From Breviolum minutum Mf 1.05b.01 (taxonomy: Eukaryota > Sar > Dinophyceae > Suessiales > Symbiodiniaceae): DNA of 64,000 bases. A model generated the notes under the pieces. It was given only the letters and a program-made list of their open reading frames with translations, was not told where the DNA came from and searched no databases. Both the position numbers and the translations under genes were made by a program. This document shows, piece after piece, positions 32,656 to 42,602 of this stretch. Position 1 is the first letter of the stretch, and each line of letters starts with the position of its first letter. The DNA lies in the NCBI GenBank assembly GCA_000507305.1, contig DF241494.1, forward strand, positions 1-64,000, given 5' to 3'.

Positions 32656-32790
32656 TCAAATTTCATCGCGACCTCACACCACCTGGGCCCCTAAAAATGT
32701 AGCGTTTTGGAAGGGAAATTCCTTATTTCAGGGAAATCTAGGTTGGTGAACTATTACAATTTGGCCAGATCAAGTGAATTTGCCACTGGT
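32656..32790. repeat. Dispersed repeat, TCGCGACCTCAC type, copy 1
   Basis: TCTGGTCAAATT, TCGCGACCTCAC, GGGAAAT, AATTTCAGGGAAATC-type and ATTTGGCCAG blocks align with 58773-58910. Confidence 0.75.
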
Positions 32791-32864
32791 CATTTGATTT
32801 TGATTGCCGTCATTGAATCAAGTTTCAAAAACAAGAAATCATTGAATCTGACACTTGAAATGTG

Positions 32865-32876
32865 GCCAAAATGGCT
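32865..32876 (-). other. Possible spliced-leader core, reverse strand
   Basis: GCCAAAATGGCT is the complement of the central 12 nt of the dinoflagellate spliced leader, with CTTGA displaced six bases upstream. It is short and could be chance (about 0.008 expected). Confidence 0.25.
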
Positions 32877-33047
32877 GGCTGTTTTTTTGTCCAAATGAGC
32901 AATGAAAAAGACGACATCCTGGTCGTTTAGGGTTTTTTTAGAGGATGAAAAAACTACCCCCCGTTATGTGGGGATTATTGCATAAAGCCATGAAATCAGG
33001 ATCCCGTCATTAAAATTTCCAGGATTTCAATGGAAAGATCTGCTCAA

Positions 33048-33150
33048 CCCTAAGAATCCAGAACCCATCCTGTCAGGATCGATGGTCTAAATCCCGTTTT
33101 CGAGGTCATAGGATTGTGGATCGGGGAAATTCCTGGATTCTTAGGACATG
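33048..33150. mobile_element. Family G TIR element, copy G1
   Basis: CCCTAAGAATCCAGAACCC ... CCTGGATTCTTAGGACATG; inner GTCATAGGATTGTGGATCGG. Confidence 0.75.
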
Positions 33151-33160
33151 TAAAACTCCT

Positions 33161-33271
33161 ACCATCCATGGCACGATTGTATATTTTACCTAGATGAAAA
33201 ACCCATAGAAATCAACCATTAATTTTTAGGATCAGGAAATATATACAAATCTTCCCATGGATGCTATGGGT
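33161..33271. mobile_element. Family B TIR element, copy B7
   Basis: ACCATCCATGGCACGATTG ... CAAATCTTCCCATGG then ATGCTATGGG. Interior enlarged (AACCCATAGAAATCAACC). Confidence 0.7.
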
Positions 33272-33714
33272 TTTGTATCCTGGACTTGGGGGCCCCAAAT
33301 CATTCGTTTGCTTACACTGCGATCCAACGGATGCTGTTTCGGGTCCCTAGGCACGCGAATGCTTGGCGTCCGGCAGCACAGATAAGGAGACCCGGGACCC
33401 CCGTAGGTCCGGTGGGTTGGTACGGGACCCGGAAGTGAATGACCTGGGCTGAAAAAAACATAGGAAAAAACAGGTTTTCTTCCCCCCTAGGTTCAACCGT
33501 TGAGGTGGGGGAGATGCTGGCAGATGAAGTCTAAAGACGCGGTTATTATTTTTTCACAATATGGTGTGTTCAGGCGTTTTTCATCTGATTTTTCATCTGA
33601 TTTTCCTATAGTTTTCATTGGTGATCCTTTCGTTTAAAAACACATTGTGTGTAATGTTGTTGATACCCATCTTGAACCCTTCTGTTTGGAAGCACTAAAA
33701 GGTGATGGTTGACT
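33272..33714. other. GC-rich patch, unassigned
   Basis: 33325-33450 is clearly GC-richer than its surroundings; a + frame there reads an Arg/Pro-rich stretch of about 37 codons. It may be an exon, but no domain or border is convincing. Confidence 0.25.
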
Positions 33715-33831
33715 TCCAGGTGATGACCCAGCCGCCGTGACCCAACTTGATCCCCTAACGTTGGAGGTCACGTTTACAACCTTTCAAATGGTCACTTAGC
33801 CATCCCCAAGAAGGTCACTTTGAATGACCTG
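33715..33831. mobile_element. Family I TIR element, copy I2
   Basis: CCAGGTGATGACCC at the left and AGGTCACTTTGAATGACCTGG at the right; inner GTTGGAGGTCAC / ATGGTCACTTAGCC. Confidence 0.7.
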
Positions 33832-34901
33832 GTTGGTTTTTTATGTGTTTTGGTGGGAAGTTAATGGGAATCCCAAGGTATTTGAAGCGTGATGTGGTTG
33901 TAGTAATATTTGTTTAAACCCTGATAGATAGACACATGATGTCTATTCTGTTCTATGGGGGGGGTTGAATACCTTTCAACCAGTTGCATATAACTATTTC
34001 ATTATATACATATGGTTGTGAGTTTTCCACATCATACAAGCATAAATCTTCAATATGGATACTTGATATACTAATATGTAAAAAGTATATGTTCTGGAAA
34101 AGGATCTTCATTGTACTAAGGACGATGGCTATGTTTTGGTAGTATTTAGGTGAATTTGATGAATCTTTCATTCTCAGACCTCAGGAACCAGAAGAGATCT
34201 TAAGGATTGATTTCCTACTTTAGGGAGTTCATCTCAACACTTCCATCTTTGATGTTTAGACACTTATGCCTTTTGAATGATTCTGAACATAATGCCTGGA
34301 TCTTCCAGTTTGGGTGCTGAATGGATGATAAGGGGCACCTATACACCATCCCTTAGGCTGAAGAAACAGCACCCTTTGGAAGATGCAAAGACTTCACGGT
34401 TTCTGGCATCAAACTTGTCAAAACTTATTCCAAACCAGACCTTACAGGTAGGGCCTTGTGAGTTTTTCATCATGAAATTTGAGAGGTAAGCCCAACAAAG
34501 AATTGGTGCTTAAAAGGTTATCGTTAGCTATATTAGCTGGCATTTTGTAGCTACATATTTGTTTGACTATACCAAAACAACAACCTGACAGTTTACCAAA
34601 GTCAAACGGTCGCCCAGCAGACAAAACCCATTGGGGTGTGAGGAGATTTGGCTCATCTTCCAAGCTGCAGCTGGCTTGGCACCATCCACACCTATGGCGA
34701 ATCCTGCCAATCGTGCGTCCCTTGGCGTGCTATGCATCAGTCACTGTACTGACATGGCAACCCTTTCTGAGTTGCCATATATGTTGCTTCAAATTTCAAT
34801 CACCTCCACGAATGGTGCATGTTTGGTTCAATGTTCATCCCCTTCGAATGATTTTCCTGAAAAAAAACTCCAACCTCCACGTCGAGTTGGCCCTTTCTCA
34901 G
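33832..34901. other. Unassigned stretch
   Basis: Contains the GCTGAATGGATGATAAGG fragment shared with 24790. No gene recognised. Confidence 0.35.
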
Positions 34902-35048
34902 GCTGAAGAAGGCCTTAGGTGTGGCCTTTTTGATGAAAGTTCCACGGCAGCAATTGCTCTTAGCTCTTCGCCGGGCGGGCGTGGCACTGGATGATGAAGC
35001 TTCCCATGTTGCGTGGGAAGCTCCGAGACATCAAGGAGAGGGGTTTGG
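34902..35048 (+). CDS. Possible exon (unknown protein)
   Basis: After CCCTTTCTCAG (acceptor-like), a GC-richer + frame reads about 48 codons of helical, Leu/Ala/Arg-rich composition (for example RQQLLLALRRAGVALDDEAS). The adjacent + frame is also open, so the phase is not certain. The stretch runs straight into family B copy B8. No family recognised. Confidence 0.3.
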
Positions 35049-35157
35049 AATGGGATCCATGGCATTGGTAGAGTTGCCGTTCCTAATGATTTATACCATA
35101 CAAATCCATGATTTTCATGCAGGTAAATACACCATATATACATGGATCTTTTGGGGT
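35049..35157. mobile_element. Family B TIR element, copy B8
   Basis: ATGGGATCCATGGCATTGG ... TTTTCATGCAGGTAAATACACC ... ACATGGATCTTTTGGGG. Diverged arms; the CATGCAG|GTAAAT motif is as in B2. Confidence 0.65.
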
Positions 35158-37624
35158 ATGAGAAAACAACCTTATTGACTTATTACTGTATACGTTTTAC
35201 TGTATTTCTTCGGGTTGCTTTTGGTTGATTGGTGAGTGAAGAGAAAACTGTTGGCTCAATAATCCAGGCCGTTGACTCCACAGACCTCAGGAATGATGGT
35301 TCCATGGAAGCAGTGGACTGCTCATGATTTTTTCAGCTTGAGTGAGGGGCAGTGAGGGGTGTACTACGGCTATAGATTTTGAAGTGACCGATTTCCAAGG
35401 CTTTATGGCATTAGATCTAAGACACATTGTTTCTTATTGGGGGGGAGGGGTCATCAAGGCCCATGATTCAAGAACTCTACCCTGTATATGGCATTTGTTT
35501 GTCACTTCCTGTTTCTCAGGAGATGAAGATGAAGATTCAAAACTCTGCGCATCGTTATGTTCCAAAGAGGAAGTGGCTGAAGTATCCAACTGCACTTCGC
35601 TTTCGGTGGAGTTTCTTGGTGTAGTAATAAAAGGTGGGTCAGTGGTAAGCCAGTATGACAAGGAGAAAAGGAAAATGTTTGACTTATAGGGGATATGGGA
35701 CAGTTCGCAGGAGTTTTTTTAGCAAATTGGTTTGCCTTAGTCATAAATTGGATGTAACACCAGGTACCTTGCAAAGAGGAATCAGTCACCGTTGAAGGGA
35801 TTGGGTAGGAATCCCTCACAACTGAGCACAGATTGCCTCCGGATACAGCGTCGATTTTGGGGATTTACCTTGTGGGAAGGAAGGGTACTTACCCCCACTT
35901 CCCAGGATGCTGAAAAAAGTAGGGCGATGTGAAGATTATATAGATGGGGGATGTCTGGGGATGGCCTTCAATTGTGATTGACCTCAAAAAAATTCAGGTG
36001 AATTGTTGTTTTTTTCCAGGAATGGACCCTGAAACCCATCAAGTTGTTTGGAGATCTTGAAAACAGGCCGTAAAAAAGGACCATTGGATGTTTCCACAAA
36101 CTTAGTACTGGGTATGTAAATGGAGTGGACTGGAACATCTTAGAAGTTGGAAATTGGAAGTTATAGCTGCAATATGTGAGTTGGGGGCCTCACATATTGA
36201 AGCATCTCCACATTGTTTCTACAGGAAGTTCCCCTTTCCACAACATTCTAACATGGAATTTGAATCCTCTCGTTTGCAACAGGTATGTTCCTAGATCACT
36301 GCCTATCCCTACTGGTCCATACTGGTCCTAGGATGTGCCAAAGTGGAAACTTCTACCAACATGGCGAAGCTCGTGTCACCTTGTGTCAAGCAACAGCTCG
36401 CAAGGTACCAGTGGGGGAAGAGGTGATTTTCGTTTCTTTTGAAGTGGCGCTATTTGTACCTAGAACCCAATGGTCGACCCCTTTTTTTGGGGGGGGGAGG
36501 TTGACCGGCTCAATTTGAGGGTTGAATCTGACCAAAATATGGGTCAGTTTTGGTTTCTAGCTATTTATTCTGCTTGATTCCTCGCACTTTACAGATCTTT
36601 ACTGGGCGACTTTTTTCAGAAAGAGCCCTACGAAGTCTCAGTTGTTTGTTTTGGTTGGGATGAGTTCGGCGAGTAAAAGGTTGGAACTCGGTGAACTCGA
36701 AGGAAGGGTGTCGACTTTTTTGATTGGGTGAATTAGTCCTACAAATCTTACAACCCCAAGTGATGGTGACAGTAGGGCAAGCCTGGAACATGTTTAATTA
36801 AGTTGTTTTTATCACAGATTTGAATCGAAAAAACGGGAAAATTGAAGCAAGAAAATATCCCCAAAAGTTGCTAAAACTGAAACAAAAAATTGTCTTAGAC
36901 CTACTTCAAAATGGAAAGAATAATATAATATGATGCGGTACAACACATGCCTTGTTGAAAACGAAACATTCCTATAAATATAGCCCATCGTGCCGCGCTG
37001 GCAACCATAAAATTTGCACAATAATTGATTCATGTTGTATAGCTGCAAGCAAAAGAATAATACAATCCGGTCAACTAAGAATTTCCGCGGAACATCCACC
37101 ATTTTGTAGCTGTATTTCCTGTTGGAAAAGGTTGCAGAATTCATTGCCACGGTTAGTGTACTTACTGGAGAGTACTTCCCTCCTTAAGAACCAGCAATCA
37201 CCAAAAGGCTTCAGCTACCAAAAAATGCAGGAAACCTGAACCTTATAAGGCTATTTTGGGGGGATGTGTTTGTTTTTCATAAGCCGTATCCATATACAGC
37301 TTATATATATACACATACTTATATAGGTTTTCGATGATTCCTCCATTTTAGGTACCTACCCTGAAATTGTGTTGGGTGAGTTTTCAACCCACCCACGAGA
37401 AACACCACCTCCTCCCGGTTGAGCGTTTTCTGTAAAAGGACAGCTGCGTGGCTGGACCAACTTTTAGTTGCAGTTGCAATGCCTCCTTACCTTTCCGTCA
37501 GGCGGTAGCCGGGTTGCGGTTGGGTTAAAAAAACCCATGGAAGTTTTTCCCATGTCACCAACCGTGAAAGTCGTGGCAGGTTTGGTTGGTTGGGGATGAA
37601 GAAGTCTTTTTGTTAAGGATGCAG
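35158..37624. other. Longest featureless stretch (2.5 kb)
   Basis: Only a small GGGAAG...CTTCCC hairpin (35875-35908), a family J-like piece with a T8G9 run (36458-36515) and AT-rich DNA near 37290-37330 stand out. Open frames of about 115 codons (35342-35689) show no domain. Confidence 0.4.
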
Positions 37625-37800
37625 ATTTGTATGTCCTAAGAATCCGGGATCAGATCTACAATCTCATTCTGGGGAGGTGTGGTTGGTTTTTGATGAACAA
37701 ACCCGTTTGTATGTCCTAAGATTATAATTATATCTACAATCCTATGACCGTTTGGGATGGGATTTGGGAGACTCATCAATCCTAGAGAGGGGTCTGGATT
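37625..37800. mobile_element. Family G-related composite, copy G2
   Basis: Two direct copies of TTTGTATGTCCTAAGA ... ATCTACAATC, the second followed by CCTATGACCGTTTGGGATGG and GGGTCTGGATT. It looks like a rearranged or nested family G element. Confidence 0.55.
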
Positions 37801-37918
37801 CCATGGGTAGTTTGAGGTGACATCCTTCTGTCAAAGTTTGTTTCTATAGTGATAAAGTATAAAGATTTGAAAAGCGTTTGACATTGAAGAGATGATTTGA
37901 TTTTTAATTTGATGAAAA

Positions 37919-37959
37919 ATGGTTCAAATGGGTTGAAACATGTTAAAACCACCACTCAG
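37919..37959 (+). mobile_element. Family A 3' remnant
   Basis: GGTTCAAATGGGTTGAAACA ... AAAACCACCACTCAGG: the 3' arm with a TCAG end, + orientation. Confidence 0.5.
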
Positions 37960-38128
37960 GTCATATTGTTAGATCTCTTAGCATTTTTGTTCAAAGAAAG
38001 AAACCCTCGAAGCTACCAAAGGTGTCAGAAGTTTCAAGACATGACATGAAACAAACGTGCCTCCGAGAATACTGCAAGCATTTTGTGTCATCGGTGTGTG
38101 TTGGTTGGCTGATTTTTGGCTGGTTTGT

Positions 38129-38634
38129 ATGGGAAGCCCCGAAGAGATATCGTCCCTCATAGAACGCTTGATGATGGAGGATTTGTTGAGCAGGACGATA
38201 GCTCCTGGAATGCCGATGACAGAACTATGTGCTCGTGCGTGGGTCGAGCACCGATCGCGCATAGGCGCATATCGAGTTTCAGCACATGCGGCTTGGGCTG
38301 CCGCCGGAATTCTGGACGATTTGATCCAAGGTTCTCCTCAAGCTGCAAGGCCGAAAGCCACCCTCCTCCTACTTAAATTGGACCAGTCAGCCATAGACAA
38401 AGGCAGCTGGACGCTGGCGGGGGAGCTCCTCCGCTAGCGTCCCTGTCACAGCACGTGGGACCGTCGATCATAGACGGCAAGTCACCATACAGCAAGTTGC
38501 TGGATCCTCGCTGGAGCGAGATAGCTCTGGCACACTTGAAGGACACGGAGGACTATCTCACCAAAAGAAGAGGAAGAAAGAAAACTTCCAGGTTCCTCCA
38601 ACAAAAAACAGACAATTTATCCAGGTCCAGGTGA
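38129..38634 (+). pseudogene. Frameshifted fragment of a dinoflagellate repeated-protein family
   Basis: A GC-rich coding island. The first + frame reads from about MGSPEEISSLIERLM (38129) through AHAAWAAAG and LDQSAIDKGSWTL to a TAG at 38435. A second + frame, open 38377-38631, carries on as LSQHVGPSIIDGKSPYSKL and LDPRWSEIALAHLKDTEDYL. The two halves look like one protein broken by a small indel between about 38377 and 38434. From memory, sequences with this order of motifs are common and repeated in dinoflagellate gene sets, often near retroelement-like proteins; their function is unknown. Alternatively a short intron or ribosomal slip could join the frames, but no splice-like border is obvious. 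Confidence 0.5.
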
Positions 38635-38698
38635 TGTCCTTCATTGTTGATTTCAAGGTTCTTTGTATAGGGCGAATTTCGTGTGTTTGCCTTAGCAG

Positions 38699-38870
38699 CG
38701 AATGTTGATTTCCGGAGTCCTTTCCTCACAATTTCCGCCAGGAGAATGATGAAATTGGACATGAGACTTGGACTTTTCGGGTCGTCGGGTCGGATGGGTT
38801 CTTGTGGTTGGTTGGAAGAAACAGATGTAACAATGCCACATGGGATGTTAGCATTCATAAGAACATCTAG
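38699..38870 (+). CDS. Candidate exon 1 of a two-exon gene split by a family A element
   Basis: Starts after GTGTGTTTGCCTTAGCAG, a good pyrimidine-AG acceptor. It reads 56 codons of protein-like composition (ANVDFRSPFLTISARRMM, then GLFGSSGRMGSCGWLEETD) with no stop and ends ACATCTAG|GTGGTGG. That border is an AG|GT site made by the first bases of family A copy A10. Two bases are left over at each end. No family recognised. Among the new exon calls this has the best borders. Confidence 0.45.
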
Positions 38871-38990
38871 GTGGTGGTTCCAACTATTTATTTGTTATTT
38901 TCACACTGATCCTTGGGGAAATTATTCAATTTCAATAGTGTTTTTCACGTCTGGGTTGGTTTTTTCAAGTGGATTGAACCATAACCTATA
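38868..38990 (+). mobile_element. Family A introner-like TIR element, copy A10
   Basis: TA(38868)G|GTGGTGGTTCCAACTATT ... GGTTGGTTTTTTCAAG ... TTGAACCATAACC|TA. The 3' arm is decayed and has lost its AG. The next AG with a pyrimidine tract is 39042-39043, which would give a 173-bp intron made mostly of A10. Confidence 0.75.
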
Positions 38991-39043
38991 CCACACTGAA
39001 AACCCCCGTTTTTTTGCGACCACTCAAAGGACACGTTCTGCAG

Positions 39044-39127
39044 ATCTTTATGTTCCAAGATGAAGGTGGACGGAGGGGCCGTGTTTTTCTTTTCAACGTG
39101 GGCAGGAAAGGGTTGGTGTTTCTGAAG
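39044..39127 (+). CDS. Candidate exon 2 following family A copy A10
   Basis: After GTTCTGCAG the frame left by exon 1 (two bases, AG) continues in phase as about 26 codons of plausible composition (SLCSKMKVDGGAVFFFSTWA) to a TGA. A second frame is also open here, so the phase agreement is supportive, not decisive. Confidence 0.3.
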
Positions 39128-39281
39128 TTACTGTGGTGACTTGTCTATAGTGAGTTTCAAGTATTCAGAAATTGCCTATATCACTTTAGGTTTGTTGAGT
39201 ATTAACTGTGATTTATATTGATTTATGTTTTTTGGGAGTTGAGGAAAAAGATTTGCTCCTTGTTTTTTTGTGTTTTTTCCA

Positions 39282-39372
39282 TACCCTATGGGCCCTATAG
39301 CATCCATGGGACGATGATATATTTACCTACTAATTGATATACCATAATCATCAACAAAATTAACGTAGGTAT
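39282..39372. mobile_element. Family B TIR element, copy B9
   Basis: ACCCTATGGGCCCTATAGC and CATCCATGGGACGATGATAT then TTACCTAC; right half AACGTAGGTAT. Arms partly rearranged. Confidence 0.6.
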
Positions 39373-39823
39373 CTCCTTCAGTAGCTCCCAGGAGTTCCTG
39401 CCTTCCGGGATGGAAAACCTCCGTTTATCGTGGAAGTTCCCCAAAGTTGTGTAAGGTTTTTGTTGGCTGTCAAAGGGGCGGAGATGTTTATTTGATGCCC
39501 AAACAGGCACCACCTTAGTTTGTATTTCGAGTGTCATTTCTCATGGATTGACTATACACATTCCATCTACCTTGTATTTCTTTTGGCAACCTAGTGTGAT
39601 ATAACATGATAGCTAACATGATCTATAATGGTTGTTTTTTTCCCCACCCAGCATGCTAGCTGGTGTCAAGTGAAGTCAATGGAAACTCCTCCCTGTTGGT
39701 CCCTCAACATGTGAAGCGAAAATCCTGGTGGTCCACTTTGACTGATGGGGTTTTGCATCCAAGATGCATGGAAAATTATGTGCCGAAAGAGCAGGTTTTG
39801 TTTTGTGTATAAACCATATGACT
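39373..39823. other. Unassigned non-coding stretch
   Basis: Nothing recognised. Confidence 0.4.
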
Positions 39824-39957
39824 TACATCACCGAAAACGAACATGGCAATGGAAAACCATGGAAAATCTTCATTTTTTGATAGGAGATATACTGTACATC
39901 TTCGTTCAAATGGTTGGGTTTTCCAGCCAGGTATTCGTTAGGTTTTCTGGGGGGGTA
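39824..39957. mobile_element. Family F TIR element, copy F6 (diverged)
   Basis: TA|CATCACCGAAAACGAACATGG and AATGGAAAACCATGG; right end TTCGTTAGGTTTTCTGGGGGGG|TA. Confidence 0.6.
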
Positions 39958-40025
39958 GCATCTGTTTCTCAGGCTTGGGGGGAACAACAAAAAGCCCAAG
40001 TTCTCATTCCCGTTGTTCACGAAGA

Positions 40026-40144
40026 TACTGTTGATGGAAAGAATCCTGCACCAGTTGATAGGTAGTTTATCGTAGTTAATCCCACTATTTACAAGGTTTT
40101 CTACATCCCAGGTGGTTCGCCGGATTTCGGAACCATCAACAGTA
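40026..40144 (-). mobile_element. Family D TIR element, copy D8
   Basis: TA|CTGTTGATGGAAAG ... GCCGGATTTCGGAACCATC then AACAG|TA; TGCACCAGTTGATAGG and GGTTTTCTACATCCCAGG core. Confidence 0.9.
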
Positions 40145-40249
40145 TGTCAGGTGGAAAATTGCAGTGCCCTGAGTGACACGGAATGTGCATCCGAAAAGTC
40201 ACTGTGCCGGATCATGGGAGTCGGGTGGGCTCTGGAAAAAGCCTTGCCC

Positions 40250-40403
40250 TACTTGGAGGATCATCCCAGGACCTCTAAGTAGTTAGGATCACCCTCATTT
40301 TTTCTCAGCCATGAAAAGGCCATTTGGAAGGGGAATAACACGGGGGACTTACGATCACCATGGTAATGAACCACTTGCAAGTCCTGGGATGATCCTCCAA
40401 GTA
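40250..40403. mobile_element. Hairpin element with perfect 22-bp arms
   Basis: TA|CTTGGAGGATCATCCCAGG and CCTGGGATGATCCTCCAAG|TA, plus inner ACTTGCAAGTCC-type ends. The outer CTTGGA(G/T)G tip is like family H, so the two may share a transposase. Arms without mismatch suggest recent insertion. Confidence 0.9.
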
Positions 40404-40449
40404 AGAATCCAAACACCTCCCGATCGAATAGGATCGAGGGTTCCAATCC

Positions 40450-40508
40450 CATCCCTAGGAATAAAGGGAAAATCTCGGATTTTTAGGATATATCTGGATC
40501 CTTAGGGT
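40450..40508. mobile_element. Family G short element, copy G4
   Basis: ATCCCTAGGAATAAAGGG ... CGGATTTTTAGGATATATCTGG then ATCCTTAGGGTT. Confidence 0.5.
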
Positions 40509-40577
40509 TGAGATTTTTTGAATTTCCTTGGAAATACGGCCATTTGTCTGAGAAATCTCTTGGTGTTTCTTAGATTT

Positions 40578-40690
40578 TACACTCCTTGAAACTAAGACCT
40601 AAAAGCTCCTGAAAAATGCTGGTCTCCCAGATTTCCTTTTGGGGCGTCCGTAAAGGCCTACTTTTTAGGGGGAAAAAAACGGTTCGGTTT
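40578..40690. mobile_element. Family E-like decayed element
   Basis: TA|CACTCCTTGAAACTAAGACC ... GGGGCGTCCG ... AGGCCTACTTTTTAGGGGG. Left arm recognisable, right end unclear. Confidence 0.4.
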
Positions 40691-40814
40691 TTAGGGATTT
40701 TAGGGGAACTTTAGGCCACTAGAAGTTGGTTGGTCATGCCTACTGACATTTGGGGCTGTGAGTTTGAGGGCCAATTTCACAAATCAGCAGGTATTTGGAC
40801 ATTTAGGGTGTTTT

Positions 40815-40988
40815 ACTATATGCCCAAATGACCTCTAGTTTTCAAACTTCAACCTGAACAAGGCCCAAACTCCAATCAAATCAAGGGTCATCAGAGGGTT
40901 CCAAATATGTATATATATATACATATAATATATATATATATCGTTTCTATATATAGAAAATACACATTTGGGTCATTTGGGTGTCAAT
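40815..40988. mobile_element. Family J TIR element, copy J2, with TA expansion
   Basis: ATGCCCAAATGACCTCTAG ... GCCCAAACTCCAATC ... AGGGTCATC, then TA microsatellite (40908-40965), then TTTGGGTCATTTGGGTGTC. Confidence 0.65.
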
Positions 40989-42017
40989 ATCTATATATAT
41001 ACATATCTTTAAAATTGATATATATATATATATGTTGTATTTTTTCATAAACAGTATTACACACCAAAACCATGTTGATCTCAATTTTGCACCGTAAAAC
41101 CTGAGGTTTTTTGCTGAGTCCGATTCCGGGATTGTCCTGTGTCAACCAGATGCTCTAGGACTCTCTGTGGTACACTCGGGACAACCCTGGGCTCCTCGTG
41201 GAAAGAGTCCCTAAACCATATAACAAGCCAGTAATTTTGAGGGGTGTCCATGTCAAACAGTCGGAAACAAAAACAGATCCACGGCGTGAAAAAACGCCTG
41301 AACAAAGAAATCATCAACTCCCACCAAAAAATGTGAAAAGAAGCCTTTCAACTGTTCATTGCATGCAGCAACTTTCAAGCCATGAGATTTTTTCAATGAA
41401 TTCATCCTTCAACCTACCAAAAGAAAACTTCAGGACATTGTATCAGCACCGTTGCCGCAGCTGTGAAGTCGGTAAAATGTCAGCTTTCAGAGTGACTTTG
41501 GTGAAAAAACCAGTTGTGAAACCTTGGGGGCGGTGACCGGGGTATAGAAAACAAGGTACGTGAGGGTTTTGTTTGATGAACAAGCAATGAAGTGAAAATT
41601 GTTGTAAGTTTTTGGAGACTTGTGATGATAATTATGATTACAAGTAAGGGAACATCATGAAAACCACAAGTTTGGGCTATTGTTTCAGGGTCCAAAACGG
41701 CTGAATGACTTAGTTTGTTACAGGTCCAGAGGGGTTTGGGGTCTTCAAAACCTCTGATTTTTAAACATCATATCTTATAATTGTTCAGCTTATTTGGAGA
41801 TATTTCCTTACTTGTGGTCAACAAACAACCCAACCATCTAAATGAACTTGGATTTGTTTAGGCTTATTTTTTCTAAGTACCATTGAAAAAAATCACCATC
41901 AGACCTTCATGCTTGGGGGAATCCAAGCATGTTTAATCAAATCCGAGGAACCTGAATCAAATGAAATTCACAAAGCCTTTAACGCTGGCCGTTGCGGCTG
42001 GCACTTAGATAACAATG
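40989..42017. other. Unassigned stretch
   Basis: Second TA tract at about 40992-41040. No gene recognised. A + frame of 112 codons (41198-41536) is basic and without a domain. Confidence 0.35.
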
Positions 42018-42124
42018 TGGGTGTTTCCGAGAATAGGGGTACCCCCAAATCATCCATTTTAATAGGGTTTTCCATTATAAACCATCCATTTTGGGGTACC
42101 CCTATTTTTGGAAACACCCATGTA
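42018..42124 (+). mobile_element. Family C TIR element, copy C4 (best preserved)
   Basis: TGGGTGTTTCCGAGAATAGGGG then TACCCCC, full core, then GGGGTACCCCTATTTTTGG and AAACACCCATGTA. About 25-bp arms with few mismatches. Confidence 0.95.
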
Positions 42125-42236
42125 TTGCCAAGGCTGTGCCCCCATGATTTTCCTGCGAAGCACGAGCTTGTCAAGCAGTTTTTTTCATTTTGAGGAAGAA
42201 TTCAGCTTGGTGCAAGTAATTACTAATGTACTTACA

Positions 42237-42341
42237 TACCCTCTGGTAAACTAACATAGCAATGGAATATCCGCCTGTTCAACGGGAAATACATCTTGAA
42301 AGGGTCCATTTTCCATTGCCATGCTAGTTTACCAGAGTGTA
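42237..42341 (-). mobile_element. Family F TIR element, copy F5
   Basis: TA|CCCTCTGGTAAACTAACATAG ... CATGCTAGTTTACCAGAGTG|TA. The core is inverted relative to F2 and F3 (CATCTTGAAAGGGTCCATTT). Confidence 0.95.
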
Positions 42342-42534
42342 TGTTGAATATCATTTGATTCAAAAAATGTCCTATGAAAAGTTGAACATCTTTTCCTGCA
42401 GATGTTGTATAGGTATCCCTATGTCACCATGTGTTTCATATCTCAAGTTCCATAGTTTCCATAGAACTGTGTGACGCAAATGGCAAGATGCGCTTGAAAA
42501 GTTGAAAACTGCAAAGGCTTTGCATCGGAATGGC

Positions 42535-42602
42535 ACATGCTACCTCCAACACAACATCCAGCACCACATCCAGCACCACCAGTACGACAACATCCAGGAT
42601 GT
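42535..42602. repeat. ACC/AAC-rich trinucleotide tract
   Basis: CAACACAACATCCAGCACC-type imperfect repeats, like 23845-23925. Confidence 0.8.

Noticed and set aside
40261-40505. Two opposed frames of about 63 codons
   Set aside because: Both lie within the arms of the 40250-40403 hairpin element.
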